64,000 nucleotides of DNA from the NCBI GenBank assembly GCA_030054145.1, contig JASGCK010000001.1:124001-188000 (forward strand). Reading direction: 5' to 3'. This stretch comes from Cytophagales bacterium. Lineage in GTDB: Bacteria; Pseudomonadota; Gammaproteobacteria; Burkholderiales; Burkholderiaceae_C. The notes below the pieces were generated by a model. The model searched no databases, had not been told where the DNA came from, and saw nothing but the letters and a program-made list of their open reading frames with translations. Made by a program: the position numbers and the translations under genes. How positions within the stretch are numbered: position 1 is the stretch's first letter; every line of letters begins with the position of its first letter. This document shows, piece after piece, positions 24,707 to 33,853 of the stretch.

Positions 24707-25783
24707 TTAGTGTGGGAAGGGCCATAGCCTCAGTTTTTGTTTTCCAACACTCCAAAGTTTGGCGAGTCCATGCGGTTCGACGATCAAAAACCATACGATA
24801 AGCGCACCAAAAATCATATTTTCAGCGTGCGTGACCGCAGCTGTACTCACTTGCCAGCCAACTAAAGCACCCAATTCAGGCAAAACGACATTAATCACAA
24901 TTGGCAAAATGACAATAAATGCTGCGCCCATAAAACTCCCCATGATGGAGCCCATGCCGCCCAAAATGACCATAAACAAAAGTTGAAATGAGCGATCAAC
25001 AGAAAAGGCGGCTGGCTCCCACGATCCCAAATGGACAAACCCCCACAGCCCGCCAGCTACACCAATGATGAAACTGCTAACAGCAAACGCGGAGAGCTTG
25101 GCGTACATCGGGCGGATGCCAATGACGGCAGCGGCAACGTCCATATCACGAATGGCCATCCATTCGCGACCAACAGCACTACGCACCAAGTTTTTAGCAA
25201 GAAGAGCAAAAGCAATTAAGAACGCGAGACAAAACCAATACTTTGCAACGGGCGAGTCAATAGGGATGCCAAAAACATGAAAGCCAGAGACGGAAACACT
25301 GCCAGATGAGGAGTCATTGGTAAACCACTTCACACGCGAAAAAGCCCAATCACAAAAGAACTGAGCGGCCAAGGTTGCAATCGCCAAATACAAACCGCGA
25401 ACCCGCAAGCTAGGGATGCCAAATATGACCCCCACCAAGGTTGAGAATACGCCGCCAAGCAAAAGGCAGACGATGACGGGCATACCGTCAACGCGAACAA
25501 AAAAGTTATATGCCGCATACGCGCCAACCGCCATAAAAGCCCCAGAGCCAAGCGAAATTTGACCACAATAACCGACTAGTATGTTCACCCCTAGCGCAGC
25601 TAGCGACAAAATCAAGAAGGGAATCAAGATTGCGCGAAACATATATTCGTCCACAATGAATGGCACAACAAAGGTGGCAAACAGCATGAATCCCAAGACA
25701 AACCAGCGATCCTGCGTAATCCCCAAAATTTGTTGGTCAGCGGTATAGTTGGTTTTGAATTGACCGTTTTCGCGATAAATCAT
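24707..25783 (-). CDS. livM: Branched-chain-type ABC transporter permease LivM
   Basis: This is a 358-residue membrane protein with about ten hydrophobic segments. It has the LivM core 'LGVNILVGYCGQISLGSGAFMAVGAYAAY' and the inner-membrane coupling loop 'GREWMAIRDMDVAAAVIGIRPMYAKLSAFAVSS'. It pairs with LivH upstream (20-bp gap) to form the channel. The C-terminus is polar and short. Confidence 0.93.
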   Translation of the reverse strand: MIYRENGQFKTNYTADQQILGITQDRWFVLGFMLFATFVVPFIVDEYMFRAILIPFLILSLAALGVNILVGYCGQISLGSGAFMAVGAYAAYNFFVRVDGMPVIVCLLLGGVFSTLVGVIFGIPSLRVRGLYLAIATLAAQFFCDWAFSRVKWFTNDSSSGSVSVSGFHVFGIPIDSPVAKYWFCLAFLIAFALLAKNLVRSAVGREWMAIRDMDVAAAVIGIRPMYAKLSAFAVSSFIIGVAGGLWGFVHLGSWEPAAFSVDRSFQLLFMVILGGMGSIMGSFMGAAFIVILPIVINVVLPELGALVGWQVSTAAVTHAENMIFGALIVWFLIVEPHGLAKLWSVGKQKLRLWPFPH

Positions 25784-25803
25784 TTTGTCAAATCCTTATA
25801 TTC

Positions 25804-26733
25804 TTAAACCCGGTCAATGATTTTTTCACCGAACAATCCTTGCGGTCTAAACAGCAAGAACACCAATGCCAAAACATAGGCAAACCAAATTTCGATGCCA
25901 CCGCCCACAAAGCGACCTAAATACACTTCGGATAACTTTTCACCTACCCCGATGATCAGGCCACCAATAATGGCTCCAGGGACGGATGTCAGACCACCCA
26001 AAATCACGACGGGCAGCGCACGCATGGCAACCGTAGTCAGTGAGAATTGAACCCCTAGTTTGCTTCCCCAAATAATCCCCGCCACTAGCGCTGTAATGCC
26101 TGCAACGCACCACACAATAACCCAAATGCGGTTAAGAGGAATGCCAATAGACTGCGCGGCTTGGTGATCGTCTGCAACCGCTCTAAGGGCGCGGCCTGTG
26201 GCTGTTTTTTGAAAGAAAATGGATAGCAAGATCACTAGGAATGCGGCAATTAAGGCGGCGATTAAATCCTCTTTGTTGATCAGGATGCCGCCAGAAAAAA
26301 TGTTTTCAAAAATCATCACGGGATCTTTGGGCATACCGACATCAATTTTGTAGATATCACTGCCGAATATGGTTTGCCCAAGACCTTCTAAAAAATAAGT
26401 AATGCCCAGGGTCGCCATCAGGAGGGTCGTTCCTTCTTGATTCACTAAATGGCGAAGCACCATTTTTTCGATTAACCAAGCCAGAATAAACATGACAGTC
26501 GCCGCGCATATAAATCCCGTGATGCTGCCAATGGTTGGGGACTCAATACCTAAGAGTTGTGGAATCCATTCTGCGAATCGCGCCATTGCCAAAGCAGCGA
26601 ATAACACCATTGCACCTTGGGCAAAATTAAAAACCCCTGATGCTTTAAAAATTAATACAAAGCCCAGAGCAACTAAGGAATACAGCATCCCCGTCATCAA
26701 GCCGCCAATCAATGTTTCTAGAAAAAATCCCAT
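25804..26733 (-). CDS. livH: Branched-chain-type ABC transporter permease LivH
   Basis: This 309-residue membrane protein has the LivH opening 'GLMTGMLYSLVALGFVLIFKASGVFNFAQGAMVLFAALAM' pattern and the coupling loop 'GRALRAVADDHQAAQSIGIPLNRIWVIVW'. It lies 2 bp after livG and 20 bp before livM. It forms the membrane pore with LivM. Confidence 0.93.
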   Translation of the reverse strand: MGFFLETLIGGLMTGMLYSLVALGFVLIFKASGVFNFAQGAMVLFAALAMARFAEWIPQLLGIESPTIGSITGFICAATVMFILAWLIEKMVLRHLVNQEGTTLLMATLGITYFLEGLGQTIFGSDIYKIDVGMPKDPVMIFENIFSGGILINKEDLIAALIAAFLVILLSIFFQKTATGRALRAVADDHQAAQSIGIPLNRIWVIVWCVAGITALVAGIIWGSKLGVQFSLTTVAMRALPVVILGGLTSVPGAIIGGLIIGVGEKLSEVYLGRFVGGGIEIWFAYVLALVFLLFRPQGLFGEKIIDRV

Positions 26734-26735
26734 GA

Positions 26736-27539
26736 TTAATGACTCGTTCCTAAGTAAGCGTTAATAACGTCTTGATTGGTTCGCACCTCGTCGGGCGTGC
26801 CATCGCCAATTTTTTTTCCGTAATCGAGTACGACCACGCGGTCAGAGATATCCATCACAACACCCATGTCATGTTCAATCAAAACAATGGTTGTGCCGAA
26901 CTCATCATTCACGTCCAAAATGAAGCGGCACATATCCTGCTTTTCTTCCAAGTTCATGCCAGCCATTGGCTCATCAAGTAGCAGCACGCTAGGCTGCATG
27001 GAGAGCGCGCGCCCAAGATCCACACGCTTTTGCAAGCCATAAGGCAATTGCGCAACGGGCGTTTTGCGATGCGCTTGAATCTCTAAAAAATCGATGATGT
27101 GCTCAACATACGCACGGTTGTGTACTTCTTCTTTTTCTGCGCCGCCCAATCCAAAAATGCCAAATGGATTGCGAAACGCTTGGGCGAAGATATTGCTCTT
27201 GATGTGCAAATTGCGCCCCGCCATCATGTTGTCCAGCACACTCATGCCTTTGAATAACGCAAGATTTTGGAACGTGCGCGCAACACCCATTTCCGCAACC
27301 TGGCGCGAGTTCATGTGCTTAAAGGTCTGTCCTTTGAAGGTGATGGAGCCTTGCTGCGGCGTATAAACACCGTTGATGCAATTGAGCATCGAGCTTTTGC
27401 CCGCGCCATTGGGTCCAATGATTGATCTGATCTCATGCTCGCGCACATCGAAGCTAATGTCGGTGAGTGCCTTGACGCCGCCAAAGCTAAGCGATATGTT
27501 TTGCACATCAAGAATAACGTCGCCAATCTGTTTAGACAT
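26736..27539 (-). CDS. livG: Branched-chain-type ABC transporter ATP-binding protein LivG
   Basis: This is a 267-residue ABC ATPase with Walker A GPNGAGKSS, 'GVARTFQNLALFKGMSV' (LivG-type Q-loop), a weakened signature 'LPYGLQKRVDLGRAL' and Walker B 'VLLLDEPMAGMN', then 'LIEHDMGVVMDISDRV'. LPYGLQKR in place of LSGGQQQR is a common LivG variation. The ATG at 27539 overlaps the stop of the ligase gene upstream by 8 bp. A longer open frame begins at 27581 but lies inside the ligase gene. Confidence 0.92.
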   Translation of the reverse strand: MSKQIGDVILDVQNISLSFGGVKALTDISFDVREHEIRSIIGPNGAGKSSMLNCINGVYTPQQGSITFKGQTFKHMNSRQVAEMGVARTFQNLALFKGMSVLDNMMAGRNLHIKSNIFAQAFRNPFGIFGLGGAEKEEVHNRAYVEHIIDFLEIQAHRKTPVAQLPYGLQKRVDLGRALSMQPSVLLLDEPMAGMNLEEKQDMCRFILDVNDEFGTTIVLIEHDMGVVMDISDRVVVLDYGKKIGDGTPDEVRTNQDVINAYLGTSH

Positions 27540-29496
27540 TTGCAACCCCTGCTTTGGCTTGTGCGACGACGATTTTTGCATCCATCATTTTGAGTGTGGC
27601 GCTGATTGAGCCAGTGCGGCCATCCTCAAACTTCACGGCCGTCTCAATGTATTGCTCGATTTTGTTGCCATAGAGCGCATCGACCAGCGGTTGATACTTC
27701 TCGGCGATATAGCCGCGTCGCACTTTGTTGGTGCGGGTCAGTTCTCCATCGTCTGCGTCCAGTTCTTTGTGCAAAACAAGGAAGCGACTAATTTGCGACC
27801 CAGACAGCATTTCGTCTTTCGATAAATCGCTATTAACCTGATTGACACAGTCTTGAATCATCGTGTAGACCTCGGGCTTTTGCGCCAAATCGGTATAGCC
27901 TGCGTAGGGTAAATTTCTCCGCTCTGCCCAGTTGCCAACCGCATCAAAATCGATATTCACCATCACGCAAACGCGGTCGCGGTTATCGCCGTAAGCCACG
28001 ACTTCTTTGATGAATGGGAAAAACTTGAGCTTGTTCTCAACGTACTTGGGCGCAAACATGGCACCATCGTACGCGCCGCCTGCAATGCGCCCGACATCCT
28101 TGACGCGGTCAATAATTTTGAGATGACCGTCTGCATCTAAAAACCCAGCATCGCTGGTGTGATACCAGCCATCCTCGGTTAGCACCTCGGCTGTGGCTTC
28201 TGGGTTTTTGTAATATTCTTTGAGCAAGCCTTTAGAGCGAACCATGACTTCGCCGTTGCTAGCAATTTTTATTTCTACCCCTCGGCACGGAATACCAACC
28301 GTATCTGCCTTGGCGGCATTGTCGGGTTGAAGGCAGACGAATACCGCCGTCTCAGTTGAGCCGTAGAGCTGTTTCAAGTTCACGCCAATCGAGCGGTAAA
28401 ACGCAAAAAGATCAGGGCCAATCGCTTCGCCTGCGGTGTAGGCTACGCGAACTCGGCTCATGCCAAGGTTGTTACGCAAAGGACCATAGACCAGCACATT
28501 GCCAATGGCATAAATCAAACGATCCCACCATCCCACGGATTTGTTGCCATCTGTCAAAGACGACCCCACGCGCTTGGCGACAGCCATAAAAGTGTGGAAC
28601 ATCTTGCGTTTGATCACGCCCGCGTCTTCCATGCGAATCATCACAGAAGTGAGCAGCCCCTCAAAGACACGAGGCGGCGCAAAGTAATAGGTCGGCCCAA
28701 TCTCCTTGAGGTCAATCGACACCGTTTCGGCAGATTCGGGGCAATTGACCACATAGCCGCAGCAGAGCCACTGCGCATAAGAAAAAATATTTTGTCCAAT
28801 CCAAGCGGGCGGCAAATAAGCCAGCACTTCCTCGCGCTCGGTGAGATGATCAAACTCTTGACCCGCCTGCGCACGATCCAGCAAACTGTAGTGGGTATGT
28901 ACCACGCCCTTGGGATTGCCTGTTGTGCCGCTGGTAAAAAACATAGCAGCTACGTCGCTGGGTTTGCATTGCCCAATTTCATTTTTAAAAAACTCAGGAT
29001 GCTTGTCCGCATAAGCTTGACCCGCTTCAATCAAGCTATCCAACGACGACACGCCCTGCGCCGTGTAGTTGCGCAGGCCGCGCGGGTCATCAAAATAAAT
29101 CTTGCCAAGCATTCCCGGACATTGGGAGCGAATGTCCACCAGCTTATCAACTTGCTCTTGGTCTTCGGCAAAGGCAAATTTAACTTCGGTGTTATTGACG
29201 GGGAAAACATATTCAACCGAATTAGCGTCTTGATACATCGGGATCGGAATGGCACCCAAGCTTTGCGCCGCCAGCATGGTTGCGTAGAGGCGCGGTCGAT
29301 TGCTACCGACCAAGATCATGTGATCGCCCCGCATCAGCCCTGCAAGGTGGAGTCCGCAAGCAATATGCTCAGCAAGGCGCGCCATGCCTTGCCAGCTGGT
29401 CGTTTGCCAAATGCCATATTCTTTTTCGCGCATGGCAGCCGCTGCTGGGCGTTTAGCAGCGTGCTCTAGTAGTAAGTGGGGGAAAGTCGCATCCAT
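27532..29496 (-). CDS. AMP-forming acyl-CoA synthetase (long-chain-type)
   Basis: This ~654-residue adenylate-forming enzyme activates a carboxylic acid with ATP and CoA. It has the P-loop 'MFFTSGTTGNPKGVVHTH', the A5-like motif 'QLYGSTETAVFVC', 'YHTSDAGFLDADGHLKIIDRVKD' (adenylate-binding and hinge motifs) and a C-terminal domain. Its overall organisation is closest to the long-chain/very-long-chain group, which often heads Liv-type clusters in betaproteobacteria. It is the first gene of a seven-gene Liv-type operon ending in a Bug gene. The ATG at 29496 (MDATFPHLLL) is preferred over a TTG at 29526; neither has a strong ribosome site. Substrate unknown. Confidence 0.87.
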   Translation of the reverse strand: MDATFPHLLLEHAAKRPAAAAMREKEYGIWQTTSWQGMARLAEHIACGLHLAGLMRGDHMILVGSNRPRLYATMLAAQSLGAIPIPMYQDANSVEYVFPVNNTEVKFAFAEDQEQVDKLVDIRSQCPGMLGKIYFDDPRGLRNYTAQGVSSLDSLIEAGQAYADKHPEFFKNEIGQCKPSDVAAMFFTSGTTGNPKGVVHTHYSLLDRAQAGQEFDHLTEREEVLAYLPPAWIGQNIFSYAQWLCCGYVVNCPESAETVSIDLKEIGPTYYFAPPRVFEGLLTSVMIRMEDAGVIKRKMFHTFMAVAKRVGSSLTDGNKSVGWWDRLIYAIGNVLVYGPLRNNLGMSRVRVAYTAGEAIGPDLFAFYRSIGVNLKQLYGSTETAVFVCLQPDNAAKADTVGIPCRGVEIKIASNGEVMVRSKGLLKEYYKNPEATAEVLTEDGWYHTSDAGFLDADGHLKIIDRVKDVGRIAGGAYDGAMFAPKYVENKLKFFPFIKEVVAYGDNRDRVCVMVNIDFDAVGNWAERRNLPYAGYTDLAQKPEVYTMIQDCVNQVNSDLSKDEMLSGSQISRFLVLHKELDADDGELTRTNKVRRGYIAEKYQPLVDALYGNKIEQYIETAVKFEDGRTGSISATLKMMDAKIVVAQAKAGVANV

Positions 29497-29575
29497 GACG
29501 TAACTGTAGAGCGCACTTTGACGCAATGCTGTCGTTTCGACGACAATTCAAGGGACATCCCCACTAGGACTTTCC

Positions 29576-32563
29576 CTAGTTGGTATCGATGGATGCGATT
29601 AGCTCTAACAAGCGTTCACCGTTTAGCTTGGTTTTGTAGCTGACATTGACGCCACTGGCTTTGAGAGCTGCAAAAAAGTGTTTGGCGCTGTTAATTTTGT
29701 AACCCTCGCGCTTGCCCAAATCGTTGCTGGAGTCATAACCTTTGGCTTCCACCACCAAATACAAGTCGCTAGTCGTGCCGCGCGAGACGGTATAGCCAAA
29801 GTCAGGGTTGTAGTTGCCCACAGGCGTGGGAATGTTGATTTTGGGCAGCTTGGCAAATACCGTCATCGCTTCGATATTGGACTCATCAATCGCATCGCGC
29901 TCGGGCTGACTGTCCACAGGCATGAACGTCTCGTTGTAGAGCGAACGCTGTTGCACGGCAGCGTTCGCAAGCGGATAGAGTTCATTGCCGCACAACGACG
30001 CGGGCAAACTGGCAAGCAGTGCGCCCGTGCTATCCGTCAACGCCGTTTTGATTTTGATCTCGCGCAGTTGATACGACACCTTGTTGACGATGAGTTCGTA
30101 GATGCACCAAATAAAAATATCCTTAAGTGCGGACAAGGCGCGATTTTCGTTGTTAGCAATTTGCGCAAACTTGTCAGAGGGCATGGCTTGCAAAACCGCG
30201 CTGACCGTGGCGTAACTGAGTTTTGTGGCGTTCGCCAATTCACGCACAAACTCGCCCAAGGTGTATACCGAGTGCGGCGTGATGCGGTACGTGGCCTGCG
30301 TGCTCTCCACGCGGTGTTGGTACTCAACGTGTTTGCTGGTCGTGACGGTTAGCCCCAGCGGTTTCACATCAAATTGCAGATCAATTTGGCGCAAGATGTT
30401 GTCAATTAACGTGGGCGTGTTAAGTTCATACGACAGCACCGCATGGCGGTTCAAGTTCTCCCACAAGTGCTTGAACTTGGCGTATTGATTGGGGTTGACC
30501 GTCAGCTTGGGCGGCGGCGTATGCGACTTGTGCTTCACCTGACCATAGCCGTCAAAGTAGGCATCCAGATACTGCTGCATATTGGCGGCGTTCTCGGGCG
30601 TAACGCCTGCAATCACGCTCATGCTTGCCAAAATCGCATCGCGCTTGGCGTGGTAGGTGCTGCGGTCAATGCACAAAGTGCCTTTGCCCGTGATCCGATC
30701 CAGATCAATAATCCCAAGAGTCGCCAGATCATTGAGCACACTGTGTGCTACATAAGGAGAGGGCGTAATGCCGTATTCAGCCAAAACCACAACGTCAAAC
30801 ACCTTGGCAACGCGGCGCACGCTGTGGGCGGCAATTTCGTTTTGAATCGAGGCAACAAAATCGCCCTCGGATGCTGGCACGATGACCACTAACTCGTTCA
30901 CCTCCTCAAACGCTGCGTCGTCTGTTGTCACCCGAGCCAACTCTTGATTAACCGCCAAGCGCAAGCCCCGCCCGATTTGTTGCAGCTTGGTAATTTTGGA
31001 GTTGCTAGGTGCCAGTTTGCACAGCGTAAAAATGTTTGGATTGTCCCAGCCCTCTTGCAGCGCCCACATGGAAAAGATAAACCGCAAGTCCGTATCAAAC
31101 GACAGCAGCTTTTCTTTCTCTTCCAAAATCAGCTTGATCGCTTCCTCTTCGCCCTTCTCGCTGTGTGAGCGGGCAAAGTAGCCCTTGTGGACAGAGCTTA
31201 TGCAGCCTGCGCTGCGCGACAGATAGGCTCTGTAAGCCCCGTCCAGATTGGGCTTGGCTAAAGTCTTCGCAAGCTCGGCGCGGTACGCCGCTTCAAACCA
31301 ATCGCGCAGGACGGCGGGCTTGGCTCCTTCGGGCAGATACTTTGCCACCGCGTCAATAAAGAACAGACTCAAGCTTTTGATCCCGCGCTTGAACAAACTC
31401 TCTTCGCGCTCAAAGTGATTGGCTACAGCGCGAGCCATGATGAGCTGCTGCGTCTCATCCGCCAGCATTCCGTAAGACGAGGCCTCGCCCAGCGGCAAGG
31501 CAAAACCGTTGGTAAACAGCACCTCTTTTGCCGTCACGTTCTCCACCACATAGCCGTCTAAATAGTGAATCCCCGTGCGCTCGCCCAAATTGTCTTTAGC
31601 CGATAACTGCACAGCTGCGTTTTTGCCGTCCAGTCCAAGGTAGTTCACCCGCGCCGTGCGCTCGCCTGCCTTGCCGCTCGCCTCGTGGTAGCACAGCGCA
31701 TAGTCAGAAGTGGACGCATGTCCCACGGTATCCACCGTGATGCTTTTGACCAAGCGCTGGCGAAACGCCTCCAAGCTGTCCAAGGTGTAAATCAAGTTGG
31801 TGAACTTGAGATCGTCGTCGTTGTTTTTTGCGTCCGAACTTTTAAACGTTGCACCAAACCGAATCGTAAACAGCGGGTTGAACTTGGCAAGGTACTCCAC
31901 CGTTTTTGCGCCCACAAAGCGGTGCGGCTCGTCAATGATGATGGCGGGGCGGATAGCCGCCAGCGCCTCCATATAACTCTTGGCCTTGCTAAACAAGTTC
32001 GCCTCTACGCCGCGCTTGTTAATCGTGTTTTTGTCTTTGTTAAACGACTGATACGTCGCCACCAGCACAGAAATGCCCGCGTTCGCGTTATGAATAAACG
32101 CCTCCACCGCGCGGTTGGAGTAGTTGAAGACATGGATCTTCTCGTTGTTGTATTCCTTGGCAAAAAACGCCGCCGTGTTAGCAAGACTCTTCAGCGTGCC
32201 TTGCCGAATCGCGTTGCTAGGCACCAGCACCACAAACTTCGCCACGCCGTAGAGCTGATGCAGTTTAAACATCGTCTCGATAAACGTAAACGTCTTGCCC
32301 GTGCCCGTCTCCATGAGCACATCCAAATTCAGCGCAGGCGTGGCGGTGGTGGCAACAGCTACCGCGCCAATGGCGATTTTGTTGGCATCCCGCACGCGGG
32401 CGATGTTGGCCTTGAGCGCCGTGTGCGCCTCGCCAGGACTGATCGTTGGGTTCGCCTCGCTGCGCGGCGCTTTATAAAAATGCACATCAGCAAACACATC
32501 CGCAATGCTTTGCACCGCTTGGGCTTGGTAGGCGAGACGGGTGTATTGGAATTGAGCGGTCAT
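29576..32563 (-). CDS. res: Type III restriction endonuclease subunit (Res)
   Basis: This is a 995-residue superfamily-2 helicase–nuclease. Walker A is in 'LMETGTGKTFTFIE', the DEAD-type box is DEPH ('AIIIDEPHRFVG'), and motif VI is in 'QQIGRGLRLAVN'-like 'LQQIGRGLRLA'. The C-terminal nuclease has the PD-(D/E)XK core 'NPDFGYTV…LYLVVEAKGYD'. Res uses ATP to signal between two inversely oriented sites and cuts 25–27 bp away when bound to Mod. The start overlaps the AlbA_2 gene by 4 bp (ATGA), so translation is coupled. Length is normal for the family and no frameshift is visible. Confidence 0.93.
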   Translation of the reverse strand: MTAQFQYTRLAYQAQAVQSIADVFADVHFYKAPRSEANPTISPGEAHTALKANIARVRDANKIAIGAVAVATTATPALNLDVLMETGTGKTFTFIETMFKLHQLYGVAKFVVLVPSNAIRQGTLKSLANTAAFFAKEYNNEKIHVFNYSNRAVEAFIHNANAGISVLVATYQSFNKDKNTINKRGVEANLFSKAKSYMEALAAIRPAIIIDEPHRFVGAKTVEYLAKFNPLFTIRFGATFKSSDAKNNDDDLKFTNLIYTLDSLEAFRQRLVKSITVDTVGHASTSDYALCYHEASGKAGERTARVNYLGLDGKNAAVQLSAKDNLGERTGIHYLDGYVVENVTAKEVLFTNGFALPLGEASSYGMLADETQQLIMARAVANHFEREESLFKRGIKSLSLFFIDAVAKYLPEGAKPAVLRDWFEAAYRAELAKTLAKPNLDGAYRAYLSRSAGCISSVHKGYFARSHSEKGEEEAIKLILEEKEKLLSFDTDLRFIFSMWALQEGWDNPNIFTLCKLAPSNSKITKLQQIGRGLRLAVNQELARVTTDDAAFEEVNELVVIVPASEGDFVASIQNEIAAHSVRRVAKVFDVVVLAEYGITPSPYVAHSVLNDLATLGIIDLDRITGKGTLCIDRSTYHAKRDAILASMSVIAGVTPENAANMQQYLDAYFDGYGQVKHKSHTPPPKLTVNPNQYAKFKHLWENLNRHAVLSYELNTPTLIDNILRQIDLQFDVKPLGLTVTTSKHVEYQHRVESTQATYRITPHSVYTLGEFVRELANATKLSYATVSAVLQAMPSDKFAQIANNENRALSALKDIFIWCIYELIVNKVSYQLREIKIKTALTDSTGALLASLPASLCGNELYPLANAAVQQRSLYNETFMPVDSQPERDAIDESNIEAMTVFAKLPKINIPTPVGNYNPDFGYTVSRGTTSDLYLVVEAKGYDSSNDLGKREGYKINSAKHFFAALKASGVNVSYKTKLNGERLLELIASIDTN

Positions 32564-33828
32564 AAAGAGGGCAAATTCGTGGGGGATGGGCTGCCATCGT
32601 GGGGGGACGGGGCGGCGAAGATGGTGAGTTGTAGTTCGCTCTCGCCAATCAAGGTATAGCTAGGTTTTTTGCCAGAAAGCGATTCGCTTTCCGTCAATAT
32701 GACATCTACCCCAGCGCCTCGTTTGTCCATTAAAAATGCACGATGAAGGCCTTCGGCTTCCACGGGTATACGTGACAGTAGCGTGGTGAGGACTTCATTG
32801 CGAGGCATGGATAGCGATGGCATGGCATCGGTGGTCATGGTGTTGGGCAAAACACCAGGGACGCACAGCAGCAAGCGATCTGCAAACACAAACAAACGAA
32901 TACGCGCACCGTAGATAGAGTAATCACGGTGTGCCACCGCGTTGACGATAGCTTCAAACACCGCACGGCGGCTGTATTGCGGAAATTCTTTGCGCCCCAA
33001 ATCTTTGGTGGCAGGAATCAGCATGTGACGCATGACAAAGCTAAAGGCTTGCCAAATTTGCGTATCAATAGAACCCGTAAAGTCCTTGGCATCAACTTGA
33101 TCTGCTGGGTCGTTTTTTGCTCCACGATACGCCACCGCTTGGATATAAGCACCTGGCAACCAGCGACGCGGCTCATCCGTGCAGCACAGTACACCAGCAA
33201 CACTCAGCCGTGCAACATCGTCGCTATCTTTAGCTGTCAGATGCTGCCGTGTCAGCTGCACCGCCGCGTTGGCCGCTTCCATTGACTTGACGTAATGCTT
33301 GGTATGTACGGCATCCGCTAGCGAGGTATTGGGGACGGCTTGTTCCTCAAAACGGATGATGCGGGCTTGGCTGCGCTGCTGAAACATACGTGCCAAAAGG
33401 TCAGGTGACATTTCACGTTTTTCATGCCCGATTCTGTAGAGATAACCCGCTGGGCTTTTGTGAATCCACAAGCTGCGTGGAATTTCAATTGCCACAACGT
33501 ACCGAGGTATGCCCAAGCTATCTGTCAACTTAATATGTCGGGTGTAGTACATCAAATCAGGCTTTACCAAATCTCTTGCGAGATTGCCAAGCCACTGCTC
33601 AACGGCACTTAGATCGTCGCGTTCGATTCCCACGATGTCGCGCGTTTTGTCCTCTACGCCCAGCACCACATAGCCGCCTTTTGCGTTAGCAAAGGCAGCC
33701 ATTTCATTGGCAAGGCTATCAGGGTGAGGTTCGTTGACTTTGCCCACGCCGCGCCAAGTCATGCGCTTTAGTTCAAGCGAAGAGTCCTCACCGCCTTGAA
33801 TCATCTGGGCTAATTTTTCTGCATTCAT
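32560..33828 (-). CDS. AlbA_2 (Schlafen-like) domain protein with GHKL-type ATPase domain
   Basis: This 422-residue protein has an N-terminal AlbA_2/Schlafen-type domain ('EDSSLELKR…ANEMAAFANAKGGYVVLGVEDK', residues ~12–130) and, from ~270, a RecG-like C-terminal ATPase-fold segment ('RRAVFEAIVNAVAHRDYS', then 'IRLFVFADRLLLCVPG'). Such proteins are annotated as ATP-binding or transcriptional regulators and are frequent in defence islands. It lies between mod (25-bp gap, with an AAGGAGA ribosome site) and res (4-bp overlap), so it is co-expressed with the restriction system. Whether it is a regulator, an accessory to restriction or an independent effector is not known. Confidence 0.85.
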   Translation of the reverse strand: MNAEKLAQMIQGGEDSSLELKRMTWRGVGKVNEPHPDSLANEMAAFANAKGGYVVLGVEDKTRDIVGIERDDLSAVEQWLGNLARDLVKPDLMYYTRHIKLTDSLGIPRYVVAIEIPRSLWIHKSPAGYLYRIGHEKREMSPDLLARMFQQRSQARIIRFEEQAVPNTSLADAVHTKHYVKSMEAANAAVQLTRQHLTAKDSDDVARLSVAGVLCCTDEPRRWLPGAYIQAVAYRGAKNDPADQVDAKDFTGSIDTQIWQAFSFVMRHMLIPATKDLGRKEFPQYSRRAVFEAIVNAVAHRDYSIYGARIRLFVFADRLLLCVPGVLPNTMTTDAMPSLSMPRNEVLTTLLSRIPVEAEGLHRAFLMDKRGAGVDVILTESESLSGKKPSYTLIGESELQLTIFAAPSPHDGSPSPTNLPSL

Positions 33829-33853
33829 TGTGAGTTCTCCTTCATGTTTGAGT

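Noticed and set aside
28594..29469. Long plus-strand ORF (291 codons) opposite the acyl-CoA synthetase
   Set aside because: It is antisense to a well-conserved enzyme and its translation resembles no protein family; similar long antisense frames occur across the window because of codon bias.
29531..29544. GTCGT-TTCG-ACGAC hairpin between res and the ligase gene as a terminator
   Set aside because: It has a short stem and no T-run on either side; it cannot be called a terminator from sequence alone.
31685..32659. Long plus-strand ORF (324 codons) opposite res
   Set aside because: It is an arginine/histidine-rich antisense shadow of the Res gene with no recognisable domain.
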